NCBI RefSeq assembly: GCF_030316135.1
Contig: NZ_CP128185.1
Coordinates: forward strand, 2,914,001-2,978,000
Source: Aliiglaciecola sp. LCG003
Lineage (GTDB): Bacteria; Pseudomonadota; Gammaproteobacteria; Enterobacterales; Alteromonadaceae
Reading direction: 5' to 3'
DNA length: 64,000 bases
Both the position numbers and the translations under genes were made by a program. Below the pieces are notes generated by a model that was not told where the DNA came from, ran no database searches, and saw only the letters and a list, made by a program, of their open reading frames with translations. Below, in pieces: positions 45,594 through 54,139 of this stretch (positions are counted from its first letter, which is position 1; each line of letters begins with the position of its first letter).

Positions 45594-47065
45594 GTGTCGA
45601 TTTACTAATATTGACTAGCATAATATTGCCTTTGTTTGGGGCTTTACTCATTAGCCGACTCGACCGAATACCCAATGTGCGGGAAATGGTGACCTTACTC
45701 GTCTCTACAGCTTTGCTAATTGTAGTGGTTGGATTATATGGCCATTTAGAACACATGAGTGACGCCACCTTAGTGCTTGCGCAACCCTTTGCTGGGATGG
45801 AGATAGCCTTTAGTTTGAATCCGCTGGGGATGTTGTTTGCCCTGATTGCGGCCATTTTATGGCTGGTTACCAGTATTTACGCCAGTGGCTATATGCGGGC
45901 TCACCATGAAAAACATCAAACTCGTTTCTATGCACTTTTCGCTATCGCTATTTCCGCCGTAATGGCAATCGCCTTTGCAGACAACTTATTTACCTTATTT
46001 TTGTTTTATGAAATATTGACCTTGTCCACATATCCCCTTGTTACCCACTCTGGTGATGAAAAAGCCAAACGCAGTGGTCGGATATATTTGGGTGTCCTTA
46101 TGGGTACTTCCATCGGACTATTCTTACCGGCAATGCTGATTATTTGGCATTTCACCGGAAATTTGCAATTTACGCAAGGCGGGGTATTAGGCGATCACAT
46201 TCCCAGCGAATGGATAGCGCTTATTTATGCTTTATTTATATTTGGTATAGGGAAGGCCGCGGTGATGCCTATGCACAAATGGTTACCTGCCGCGATGGTA
46301 GCACCGACGCCTGTTAGTGCGCTGCTTCACGCGGTAGCAGTAGTAAAAGCCGGTGTATTTGCCATTTTAAAAATTACCATTTTTATCTTTGGCCCAGAAG
46401 CCCTCAATTTGTCCGGTGCAAATCACTGGATAATTTGGTTCCCAATGGCGACTATATTGTTGGCCTCTTTTATTGCGATGACAAAAGACAACCTAAAAGA
46501 ACGTCTGGCCTACTCTACCATCAGTCAACTTAGTTACATTGTATTAGGTGCCGTGTTGGCGAATTCATTAGGATTATTAGGCGCTTCATTGCATATCGCT
46601 ATGCATGCTTTTGCCAAAATAAGTCTGTTTTTCGCAGCTGGGGCGATTTTAGTTACAGCACATAAAACCAAAGTAAGTGAACTGTCGGGTTTAGGTAGAA
46701 CCATGCCTTTTACCTTTTTAGTATTTTTAATTGGCTCATTAAGCATTGTTGGTTTACCGCCCTTTGGTGGCATGTGGAGTAAATGGTATTTGCTATTAGC
46801 CAGTATGGATTTTTCGGGTCCAGAAGGAACCAAATGGGCACTCTTAGTCACCTTGCTACTTAGCTCACTTTTGAATATTGCCTATTTAGTAGTGATACCT
46901 GTAAAAGCCTTCTTCTCGCCTTTACCCGCAGGACAAAGCGCAAAGATAAATGAAGCACCATTGCCTTGTATAATAGGTATGGCTATACCCGCCGTGTTTT
47001 GCGTTTATTTATTCTTTTACCCAGAGCCATTTTATTCCCTAGCAAAAGCAGCGGTCTTTCCATAA
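45590..47065 (+). CDS. MrpD/HyfB-type proton-translocating subunit, second copy
   Basis: A 491-residue antiporter-like subunit with about 14 helices. Glu in FLFYEILTLSTYPL and Lys in GIGKAAVMPMHKWLPAAM are kept, and KAGVFAILKITIFIFG and HAFAKISLFFAAGAI match the family. It is closer by eye to the NuoL/M group with VAPTPVSALLHAVAVV than the first copy, so it may stand in for the N-terminal part of MrpA. Four-base overlap with the first copy; the next gene starts 17 bp after the stop. Confidence 0.9.
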   Translation: MSVDLLILTSIILPLFGALLISRLDRIPNVREMVTLLVSTALLIVVVGLYGHLEHMSDATLVLAQPFAGMEIAFSLNPLGMLFALIAAILWLVTSIYASGYMRAHHEKHQTRFYALFAIAISAVMAIAFADNLFTLFLFYEILTLSTYPLVTHSGDEKAKRSGRIYLGVLMGTSIGLFLPAMLIIWHFTGNLQFTQGGVLGDHIPSEWIALIYALFIFGIGKAAVMPMHKWLPAAMVAPTPVSALLHAVAVVKAGVFAILKITIFIFGPEALNLSGANHWIIWFPMATILLASFIAMTKDNLKERLAYSTISQLSYIVLGAVLANSLGLLGASLHIAMHAFAKISLFFAAGAILVTAHKTKVSELSGLGRTMPFTFLVFLIGSLSIVGLPPFGGMWSKWYLLLASMDFSGPEGTKWALLVTLLLSSLLNIAYLVVIPVKAFFSPLPAGQSAKINEAPLPCIIGMAIPAVFCVYLFFYPEPFYSLAKAAVFP

Positions 47066-47082
47066 ACCGCAAGGAGTTAGTT

Positions 47083-47397
47083 TTGTCAGATTTAAATCAG
47101 CAGCCAACTGGCCCAGAGGAACAACCCGGCTTTTTCGATAAGCCCAGCAATGTCACCCTGATATTACGGGTCTTTTACGCCTTATGCTTACTGCTGGTGC
47201 TATTAGATTTTTTGCTGCATCGACATATCTATACCGACATCGAGCGGATACCTGCTTTTTATGCTATTTACGGTTTTATTGCCTGTGTGGTGTTAGTTGT
47301 TATTGCTAAAAAAATGCGAAAATTCATGATGCGTAAAGAAGATTATTACGATGGAAATGAATCAGAAGTGCCCCATGATGAGCAAGGAGATAACTAA
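47083..47397 (+). CDS. Small two-helix membrane protein inside the Mrp operon
   Basis: A 104-residue protein with a polar N-terminus (SDLNQQPTGPEEQPGFFDKP), two hydrophobic helices (about 27-45 and 58-77) and an acidic C-terminus. The TTG at 47083 is preferred, with AAGGAG at 47071-47076; an ATG at 46966 in the same frame lies inside the previous gene and would add 39 odd residues. The stop TAA overlaps the next ATG as TAATG. No known Mrp subunit matches; it could be an accessory subunit particular to this variant. Confidence 0.75.
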   Translation: MSDLNQQPTGPEEQPGFFDKPSNVTLILRVFYALCLLLVLLDFLLHRHIYTDIERIPAFYAIYGFIACVVLVVIAKKMRKFMMRKEDYYDGNESEVPHDEQGDN

Positions 47398-49076
47398 TGT
47401 GGGTTGAGAATTTGCCGCCGTTTATACCCTTTTTTCTGGGGGCATTGCTATTACCATTGCTGCCCGCCAAGGCTCGCTTTCTAACCCTATTGATCCCGAT
47501 TTGGGGAGGCTTAAATTTATATTTCAGTGCCTCTCATGGCGATTGGCTACAAGTAAGTATCGTAGAGTTTGAATTACAAATAATGCATGTGGACAAACTC
47601 AGTATTTTATTTGGTTACTTATTCCACATAGCCGCATTGATTGCCATAATCTATTCACTACATGTCAAAGATAAGTTGCAGCACACAGCAGGTTTACTCT
47701 ATGCAGGAAGCGCCTTAGGGGCGGTATTTTCCGGCGACTTGATTAGCCTGTTTATCTTTTGGGAGTTGCTTGCGCTAACCTCAGTATGGTTAATTTTGGC
47801 CAGACGTACTGAAAAAGCCAATAAAGCCGGTATTCGATATCTTGTCTACCAAGTTTTTTCGGGCATTTTATTACTAATCGGCACCTTGCTGCATTACCAG
47901 CAAACTCAGTCACTTGCCTTTGACTATATTGGGCTTGATAGCATAGCTTCGTGGTTTATTTTCATTGCCCTTGGCATCAAGTGTGGATTCCCGTTCTTAC
48001 ATACTTGGTTGACTGACGCCTATCCTGAAGCAACCCCCACAGGGACGGTATTCCTATCTGCATTCACCACAAAAGTGGCTATTTTCGCCCTTGCTCGCAC
48101 CTTCCCTGGGACTGAGTTATTAGTCTATATAGGCGCGGCCATGACTTGTTTCCCGATTTTTTATGCCGTGATCGAAAACGATCTTAGACGAGTGTTGGCC
48201 TACAGTTTAATCAATCAATTAGGTTTTATGGTAGTGGGCATTGGTATAGGCACCAGCCTCGCATTAAACGGCGCAGTCGCCCACGCTTTCAATGATGTGA
48301 TATTCAAAGGTTTGCTGTTTATGACCATGGGCGCCGTATTGCATCGCGTGGGGCATGTTCTAGGGTCCGACTTAGGCGGACTTTACAAAACCATGCCCAA
48401 GACCACTATGTTTTGTATTGTCGGAGCTGCGTCAATCTCGGCTTTCCCATTATTCAGCGGTTTTGTCAGCAAAAGTATGGTGATGGCAGCTATGATTGAG
48501 GCGGGACACGAGTATTTGTGGCTAATGTTGCTGTTTGCTTCGGCAGGGGTATTTCATCACGCAGGGATCAAAATTCCATTTTTCGCATTCTTTGCCCATG
48601 ACTCAGGCTTACGTCCCAAAGAAGCGCCAAATAATATGTTGCTGGCGATGTTTATAGCCTCTGCACTGTGCATCTTTATTGGCACCTATCCGGCCTTGTT
48701 GTACTCACTATTGCCCTGGGAGAACAGCTACGTACCTTACGATATCACCCATGTATTGACTCAATTGCAGTTACTGTTTTTCTCAGCGTTGGCATTTGTA
48801 TGGTTAAATAAAAAAGGTTTATATCCAGCTGAACTGCGGTCGGTTAATTTAGATGTTGAATGGCTGTATAGAAAACTGTTGCCAGCTAGCGCTAATCGGC
48901 TGACTGGCAACTTGGCCAGCTTACGCGATAGCGGCTCATTGCAAATGACACGGTTACTCGACTCGCTGCCTGCAATAAAACAATCATCAGCCTACTCCAC
49001 TGCCCAACTGGCTAAACGTATGGCCGCTATATTGGCCGTGATGTTGTTGTTAGGCTTCATTTCCAGTAATTTTTGA
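47397..49076 (+). CDS. MrpD-type proton-translocating subunit, third copy
   Basis: A 559-residue NuoL/M/N-family subunit, longer than the two before. Key residues are kept: Glu in LFIFWELLALTSVWLIL and Lys in ALGIKCGFPFLHTWL, with TTKVAIFALARTFPG further on. The C-terminal about 90 residues extend beyond the core and include a soluble, helical stretch followed by a last hydrophobic helix, in part recalling the long C-terminal arm of NuoL/MrpA-type subunits. It is the last gene of the operon; a stable hairpin follows 26 bp after the stop. Confidence 0.9.
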   Translation: MWVENLPPFIPFFLGALLLPLLPAKARFLTLLIPIWGGLNLYFSASHGDWLQVSIVEFELQIMHVDKLSILFGYLFHIAALIAIIYSLHVKDKLQHTAGLLYAGSALGAVFSGDLISLFIFWELLALTSVWLILARRTEKANKAGIRYLVYQVFSGILLLIGTLLHYQQTQSLAFDYIGLDSIASWFIFIALGIKCGFPFLHTWLTDAYPEATPTGTVFLSAFTTKVAIFALARTFPGTELLVYIGAAMTCFPIFYAVIENDLRRVLAYSLINQLGFMVVGIGIGTSLALNGAVAHAFNDVIFKGLLFMTMGAVLHRVGHVLGSDLGGLYKTMPKTTMFCIVGAASISAFPLFSGFVSKSMVMAAMIEAGHEYLWLMLLFASAGVFHHAGIKIPFFAFFAHDSGLRPKEAPNNMLLAMFIASALCIFIGTYPALLYSLLPWENSYVPYDITHVLTQLQLLFFSALAFVWLNKKGLYPAELRSVNLDVEWLYRKLLPASANRLTGNLASLRDSGSLQMTRLLDSLPAIKQSSAYSTAQLAKRMAAILAVMLLLGFISSNF

Positions 49077-49102
49077 AGACTCACATTAACACTGTCTTGA
49101 AA

Positions 49103-49138
49103 TTGCTACACTATTTAACAAGGATTATAGTGTAGCAA
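49103..49138. terminator. Perfect 12-bp hairpin after the Mrp operon
   Basis: TTGCTACACTAT / ATAGTGTAGCAA with a 12-base loop, 26 bp after the last Mrp stop. No U tract follows (CTCCCCACCCC), so it is a weak intrinsic terminator or a 3'-end stabiliser. Confidence 0.5.
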
Positions 49139-49292
49139 CTCCCCACCCCAAATTTTATCTATACAAATCAATAGCATGCATAGTTGGAACAGTTTTAGCA
49201 TTACTCCCAAATAGAATCAAAAATCATTAATACAGCTACTATCGAGCTAAAACGCTAGCCGAATAGCTGCTTTCAATAAAAGGAGACTAAAC

Positions 49293-49457
49293 ATGCTATT
49301 TTGGATATTTGTGGTGTTATCTACTGTATTGATAGCAGCCTTGCAGAAAACTTCGCTACCCAAGCTAATAATGTCTGCTACAGTAGCCGTAGTCTGTTAC
49401 ATTGGGGTGCTATTGTTTATTGTTACTACCTTTAGCCGCTCACACGCAACTAAATAA
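49293..49457 (+). CDS. 54-residue two-helix membrane protein
   Basis: Short open frame with an excellent ribosome site (AAAAGGAG, 49278-49285, 7 bases before the ATG). The product starts MLFWIFVVLSTVLIAALQ (helix 1), has a short basic loop KTSLPKL, then a second helix VAVVCYIGVLLFIVTTF and a polar tail ending HATK. Composition and two-helix hairpin form speak for a real small inner-membrane protein with both ends on the same side. It lies between the Mrp operon and a lipoprotein gene, all on the plus strand. I do not recognise a family. Confidence 0.65.
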   Translation: MLFWIFVVLSTVLIAALQKTSLPKLIMSATVAVVCYIGVLLFIVTTFSRSHATK

Positions 49458-49490
49458 AGTTACACATACTACTTACACTAAGGAAAAACT

Positions 49491-49823
49491 ATGTTGAATA
49501 TTAAAAACAAAATCGCATTGGCTATGATGATCGCTGGATTAGGTTTAGCAGGCTGTACCGAAGCACAGAAAGATTCAGCTGAAGATACTAAAGAAGCTGT
49601 TGTCGAAGAAGCTAAAGAAATGAAAGAAAAAGCGGCCGACATGATGGATGAAGCTGAAGATAAGAGTGAAGACATGCTTGATGCAGCTAAAGAAAAAGCC
49701 TCTGATATAAAAGATGCAGCTGAAGAAGAGTCTGCTGAAATGAAAGCTGCGGCTGAAGAAAAGCTTAAAGAAGCTTGTATCAAAATGAAAGAAAAAACCG
49801 GTGGCGACACCTCTGATTGCTAA
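49491..49823 (+). CDS. Small acidic helical lipoprotein
   Basis: A 110-residue lipoprotein: signal with LAMMIAGLGLAGC, lipid Cys22 in LAGC. The mature part is one long amphipathic helix of repeating 11-residue type rich in Ala, Glu, Lys, Asp and Met (EAKEMKEKAADMMDEAED), with two Cys near the C-terminus (EACIKMKEKTGGDTSDC). The form resembles entericidin/LEA-like and Lpp-like stress lipoproteins, but none is a firm match. AAGGAAAAACT precedes the ATG. Thr follows the lipid Cys, so outer-membrane sorting is likely. Confidence 0.82.
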   Translation: MLNIKNKIALAMMIAGLGLAGCTEAQKDSAEDTKEAVVEEAKEMKEKAADMMDEAEDKSEDMLDAAKEKASDIKDAAEEESAEMKAAAEEKLKEACIKMKEKTGGDTSDC

Positions 49824-49860
49824 CACAATCAACAAGTGTCTTGCATAAGATACAGATGAA

Positions 49861-49885
49861 AAGGCGGTGATTAACCGCCTTTTTT
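49861..49885. terminator. Bidirectional terminator
   Basis: AAGGCGGT / ACCGCCTT with a 5-base loop and T runs on the plus strand; on the minus strand the tail is TTTTC. It ends the lipoprotein transcript and overlaps the last codons of the convergent isochorismatase-type gene. Confidence 0.85.
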
Positions 49886-50447
49886 AATGCTGGCGAATCA
49901 GTTCAATCATTTGTTTAAAGTTAGCATGGGATCTGCCCTGCAACCATTCAAATACTAGCATCTCAGTCGACACCAGTTGGCAACCCGCTTGCTCTAACCT
50001 TGTTTTAGCAAGACTTCTATCCGCTTCGTAACGAGACGCTGTTGCATCCCACACCACCACTACATTATAACCCAGTGTCATAGCCCCGAGAGCTGTCTGT
50101 AATAAACATACGTGGGACTCGCAACCCAAGAGGATTAGATCTGGACGATTCTGTTGCTGCTTAATATCAGCAATATGTTGAGCAAGATCAGGTTGTTGCA
50201 ATGCACTAAAAGTAGTTTTTTCAAAACAGACTGAGATAAATCCGGCAAGATCTGCATGGGTTTTGCCTAAGCCCTGGGGGTACTGCTCAACAAAAGTAAT
50301 AGGTACGTCCATAAGTTGTGCACAAGTTAGCAATGTACGACTTTTTTGCAGGACCCTTGCCGCACCGTATAATACCGGATACAGACTTTGTTGCATATCC
50401 ACTACCAAGACCTGGGCCTGACTGGCAGAAAAAGATTTAACTGACAT
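49884..50447 (-). CDS. Isochorismatase-family cysteine hydrolase
   Basis: A 187-residue soluble hydrolase of the isochorismatase/nicotinamidase/YcaC fold. The catalytic triad can be placed: Asp in VLVVDMQQSLYP, Lys in CFEKTTFSA and Cys in GCESHVCLLQTALGA. The lack of the His/Asp Zn site of nicotinamidases and the overall size point to the YcaC-like group, whose substrate is unknown. Its start overlaps the GH13 gene by 11 bp, so the two are coupled and form the end of a minus-strand operon. Confidence 0.9.
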   Translation of the reverse strand: MSVKSFSASQAQVLVVDMQQSLYPVLYGAARVLQKSRTLLTCAQLMDVPITFVEQYPQGLGKTHADLAGFISVCFEKTTFSALQQPDLAQHIADIKQQQNRPDLILLGCESHVCLLQTALGAMTLGYNVVVVWDATASRYEADRSLAKTRLEQAGCQLVSTEMLVFEWLQGRSHANFKQMIELIRQH

Positions 50448-51741
50448 AAACTTTATAATCCCAAGGTGCTAAATTAACGGTAAGTTCTGAGTTCAACTCA
50501 CTATCTGTGTCGTCAAAAACAGACATAAACTGTCCGCTTAACAAAGTGCTGTTAAAAGTCACGGATTGAGGCCTAGCAGACAAATTTAACACCACAAAAA
50601 CTTTACTGTTGGTGTCTTGTCGAATAAAACTGAACACTGATTCTGGGCAGTTGTTAACCACTTTGAGCATTGTGGCACCCCAATGAGCGTTATGCAAAGC
50701 ACTGTGAGATTTCTTCAATTTGATCAAGCGACGGTAGAGTTCACCAATTTCGTGTTCTTGCCACTCAATACAATCCTTGTCAAAAAAAGCCAACCTTTTA
50801 CGACTTCCCGCTTCCTGACCATTATAAATCAGTGGCATACCTTCGCCTAAGACAGATAAAACAATGGCTGGCGGTAAACAGTCGGAAAATTGCTCGAACT
50901 GGGTTCCATCCCAAGCATTTTTATCGTGGTTACTAACAAAAGTCATCCGGTGAGCCTGTTTGGGATAATTCTTTTGATTCCACGAATAGTATTTAAAAAG
51001 TTTATTCAGACCCCCCTTTTGCATCGCAATATTGTGCATTATTTCATTCCAACTCCACGCATAAGTCATATCAAAAGCATGTTGATGGAGATCTTTGGAC
51101 TCCCACTCTGCGAGCATAAATATAGGTTTAATTTGCGTAAGCTGTTGTCGCACTGAGCGCCAAAAATCATTCGGTACAAAACCCGCCACATCGCATCTAT
51201 ACCCATCGATGTCAGCTTGCTCCACCCAATAACACATCGCTTTGAGCATGTATTCTCGCAAGCCGAAATGACGGTAATCAAAATCTATAATGTCATCCCA
51301 ATCCCACCACGGTGTCGGTGTGAAATTTCCATCTTGATCCCGCGCATACCATTCAGGATGACTATCCACCAATACGTTGTCCCACGCACTATGATTGGCC
51401 ACCCAATCAAGAATAACTTTCATACCCAAGTCGTGAGCTGCTGATACCAAGCGTTTGAGGCTTGCTAGATCACCTAAGTCAGGATTGACGGCAAAGTAGT
51501 CTTTAACGGAATAGGGGCTACCTAAACTACCCTTACGGTTTTTGACTCCTATGGGATGAATCGGCATTAACCAAAGAATGTCGATGCCGAGTTTCTTTAG
51601 CCTTGGAAGATGAGATTGCACAGCTTCAAAGGTGCCTTGGTCGCTGAATTGACGGGTATTAACTTGATAGATCACCGCATCTTTGCACCAATCAGGGCTG
51701 CTAAACTGCACATAAGATTCATCATGCTGACGCTTTTGCAT
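50437..51741 (-). CDS. Cytoplasmic GH13 alpha-amylase-family glycosidase
   Basis: A 434-residue alpha-glucan-active enzyme without signal peptide. Conserved GH13 regions: VILDWVANHS (I), DGYRCDVAG with the nucleophile Asp (II), FMLAEWES with the acid Glu (III) and FVSNHDKNAWDG with the transition-state Asp (IV). Catalytic barrel at about 10-350 and a beta domain at the end (VFVVLNLSARPQSVTF). The ATG directly follows the stop of the molybdoenzyme gene, with GAGGTGGA of that gene as ribosome site, so both are coupled. Maltooligosaccharide or trehalose-like substrates are possible; GlgP and Pgm lie 8 kb away on the same strand. Confidence 0.92.
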   Translation of the reverse strand: MQKRQHDESYVQFSSPDWCKDAVIYQVNTRQFSDQGTFEAVQSHLPRLKKLGIDILWLMPIHPIGVKNRKGSLGSPYSVKDYFAVNPDLGDLASLKRLVSAAHDLGMKVILDWVANHSAWDNVLVDSHPEWYARDQDGNFTPTPWWDWDDIIDFDYRHFGLREYMLKAMCYWVEQADIDGYRCDVAGFVPNDFWRSVRQQLTQIKPIFMLAEWESKDLHQHAFDMTYAWSWNEIMHNIAMQKGGLNKLFKYYSWNQKNYPKQAHRMTFVSNHDKNAWDGTQFEQFSDCLPPAIVLSVLGEGMPLIYNGQEAGSRKRLAFFDKDCIEWQEHEIGELYRRLIKLKKSHSALHNAHWGATMLKVVNNCPESVFSFIRQDTNSKVFVVLNLSARPQSVTFNSTLLSGQFMSVFDDTDSELNSELTVNLAPWDYKVYVS

Positions 51742-54060
51742 TTATTCCACCTCGTTACGTGGCTTGGCCCCTTCTTCGCCAACTGCGGGGTGAATGCTAA
51801 TGATCACTGACTTATAAGCGGGAGTGTTGCTTCTATCTGCAACCTGACCCAGCGAAATTAAATTATTGGTTTCAGGATAATAAGCCGCTGCGCAACCGTT
51901 GGGTATATCATAACCAATTACCCTGTAATTCAGCACTTGGCGTTGAGCCTTACGGGTTACTGGATCATAGCTGGTAATGTCGACCAATTGCCCTTCGCTG
52001 ACCCCGCGCCTTTGCATGTCTTGACGATTGAGGAATATAACTTCTCGCCCGCCGAACACCCCTCGATAGCGATCATCGTCAGTGTAAATGGTGGTATTAA
52101 ATTGATCATGACTGCGGATTGTCATCAGCAAGAATTGCCCTGGCTCAACACTCACATGCTGATTGGGATTGACGATAAAGTTAGCTTTGCCAGTGGAGGT
52201 ATTGAACTGGCGTTTATCACGCACAGGATTAGGCAGTACAAATTCACCAAACTGGGTAATTTTGTGATTAAAACCTTCGAAACCTGGCACGACTGCAGCA
52301 ATATGAGCACGGATTTTAGTATAGTCATCCCTCAGACTTAACCAGTCTACTTGGCTATTACCCAAAATGGTTTCGGCTAATTCTGTGATAAATCCAACTT
52401 CACTTTTTAAATGCGCAGACGCCGGAGGGATTTTTCCATGGGAGGTTTGGATTACCCCCATTGAATTTTCTACCGTAACTGTTTGGACACCTGTGGATTG
52501 GCGATCGATCTCTGTCCGTCCCAACACCGGCAATATCAATGCGGTTTTACCGGTAAATAGATGCGATCGATTTAGCTTAGTTGAAGCCTGTACCGTCAAA
52601 GTGCAATTGGCTAGAGCCTTGGCATTCATCTCGTGATCAGGATTGGCTCTGAAAAAGTTTCCACCTAAAGCACAGAACACTTTAATCTTGCCCGCTAGCA
52701 TGGCATGAATACTTTCTATTGCATCAACGCCGTGATGCCTTGGGGGATCAAAATTAAATTCTGTAGCTAGGGCATCCAAGAATTCAGCTGTAGGCTTTTC
52801 CCAAATCCCCATGGTTCGGTCGCCCTGCACATTGCTATGCCCTCGCACTGGGCAGACGCCAGCTCCTGGTTTGCCAATATTGCCGCGCAACATCAGGAAG
52901 TTAGTCATCAATTGAATATTAGCTACCGCATTCTTATGTTGTGTCATGCCCATGGCCCAACAGCATATGGTCCTTTGAGATTGACAGGCTATATCGGCGG
53001 CTTGTTGTATTTGTAGACGAGTTAAGCCGCTTTGCTGCTCGATGTAGCTCCAATCGGTGCTTAAGATGTCCTGCCGAAACGGCTCAAAGCCATGACAAAA
53101 TTGATTAATAAAGTCATGATCAAGAACGGGATTGGCGTCATTGTCTCGCTCGATCAACTCTCGGCACAAGCCCTTTAGCAAAGCCATGTCTCCATTCACT
53201 CGCAACCCTAAATGCAAGTCCCTCAGGGCAGTGCCTTGACCTAAAACTCCTTCAATCTCCTGAGGATTTTTAAAACGCTTTAAGCCCGTTTCATCTAAGG
53301 GATTGATGGCGACAATCTTTGCCCCTTTACGTTTAGCCTTTTGCAATGAAGTTAGCATTCTAGGATGGTTTGAACCTGGGTTTTGGCCAAAAATAAATAT
53401 TGCATCGGCATTTTCCAAATCATCTAATGAGACTGTCCCCTTTCCTACCCCCAAAGTTTCTGTTAGCCCCACACCGCTAGATTCGTGACACAGGTTCGAA
53501 CAATCCGGTAAGTTATTAGTGCCCAACATTCGCACAAATAGTTGATATAAAAATGCTGCTTCATTACTCGCTCGTCCAGAGGTGTAGAAGGTTGCTTGCT
53601 CGGCGCTATCAAGAGCCTTGATGTGTTCAGCGATGAGAGTATAGGCATCTTGCCAAGTAACGACTTGATAATGATCACTGTCGGCATGCTTGACCATTGG
53701 CTGACAAAGTCGCCCCTGAGCATTTAACCATTTGTCTGATTTATCTCTCAGTTGAGTCACACTATAGCGTGTAAAGAAATCCCCATTGATGCGCTTAAGG
53801 GTAGCTTCATCGGCGACGGCCTTGGCACCGTTTTCACAAAACTCAAAAGTTGCTCGTGTGTGCAAGGGATCAGGCCAAGCACAGCCTGGACAATCAAAGC
53901 CTTCAATTTGATTTAAGTGGCTGAGTAATCTACTGCCCTTGATAGGCCCCACTTTTAAACTAACATTTTTGTATGCTGAGATTACTGCTGGCAAGCCCGC
54001 AGCCCACTCTTTGGGTTCAACCACGGTGATACGATTTGTATGCTTGGATGATTGGCTCAT
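51742..54060 (-). CDS. FdhF/YdeP-family molybdopterin oxidoreductase
   Basis: Large Mo-bis-MGD enzyme of the formate dehydrogenase alpha group, YdeP-like. From the ATG at 54060 it is 772 residues; a GTG at 54072 adds four. An N-terminal CPGCAWPDP stands where the Fe-S region of FDH lies. NLCHESSGVGLTETLGVG aligns with the active-site VUHGPSVAG of FDH-H, so Cys replaces selenocysteine as Mo ligand. IFGQNPGSNHPRML, RGNIGKPGAGVCPVRGHSN and the C-terminal FNTTIYTDDDRYRG molydopterin contacts are present. No Tat signal: it is cytoplasmic. FdhD is encoded just upstream, which fits the need for a sulfurated cofactor. In E. coli YdeP is linked to acid resistance; the substrate is unknown. Confidence 0.92.
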   Translation of the reverse strand: MSQSSKHTNRITVVEPKEWAAGLPAVISAYKNVSLKVGPIKGSRLLSHLNQIEGFDCPGCAWPDPLHTRATFEFCENGAKAVADEATLKRINGDFFTRYSVTQLRDKSDKWLNAQGRLCQPMVKHADSDHYQVVTWQDAYTLIAEHIKALDSAEQATFYTSGRASNEAAFLYQLFVRMLGTNNLPDCSNLCHESSGVGLTETLGVGKGTVSLDDLENADAIFIFGQNPGSNHPRMLTSLQKAKRKGAKIVAINPLDETGLKRFKNPQEIEGVLGQGTALRDLHLGLRVNGDMALLKGLCRELIERDNDANPVLDHDFINQFCHGFEPFRQDILSTDWSYIEQQSGLTRLQIQQAADIACQSQRTICCWAMGMTQHKNAVANIQLMTNFLMLRGNIGKPGAGVCPVRGHSNVQGDRTMGIWEKPTAEFLDALATEFNFDPPRHHGVDAIESIHAMLAGKIKVFCALGGNFFRANPDHEMNAKALANCTLTVQASTKLNRSHLFTGKTALILPVLGRTEIDRQSTGVQTVTVENSMGVIQTSHGKIPPASAHLKSEVGFITELAETILGNSQVDWLSLRDDYTKIRAHIAAVVPGFEGFNHKITQFGEFVLPNPVRDKRQFNTSTGKANFIVNPNQHVSVEPGQFLLMTIRSHDQFNTTIYTDDDRYRGVFGGREVIFLNRQDMQRRGVSEGQLVDITSYDPVTRKAQRQVLNYRVIGYDIPNGCAAAYYPETNNLISLGQVADRSNTPAYKSVIISIHPAVGEEGAKPRNEVE

Positions 54061-54139
54061 CTTAGTCCCCACATTAATACTGTCCGTTTTATCCTATTAA
54101 TTAACCCGTCTTGAGGTTAACAAGTAGACAAATATTTGT

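Noticed and set aside
49478-49835. Long open frames on the minus strand opposite the acidic lipoprotein
   Set aside because: They mirror the repetitive Glu/Ala/Lys codons of the lipoprotein, which has a proper lipobox and ribosome site.
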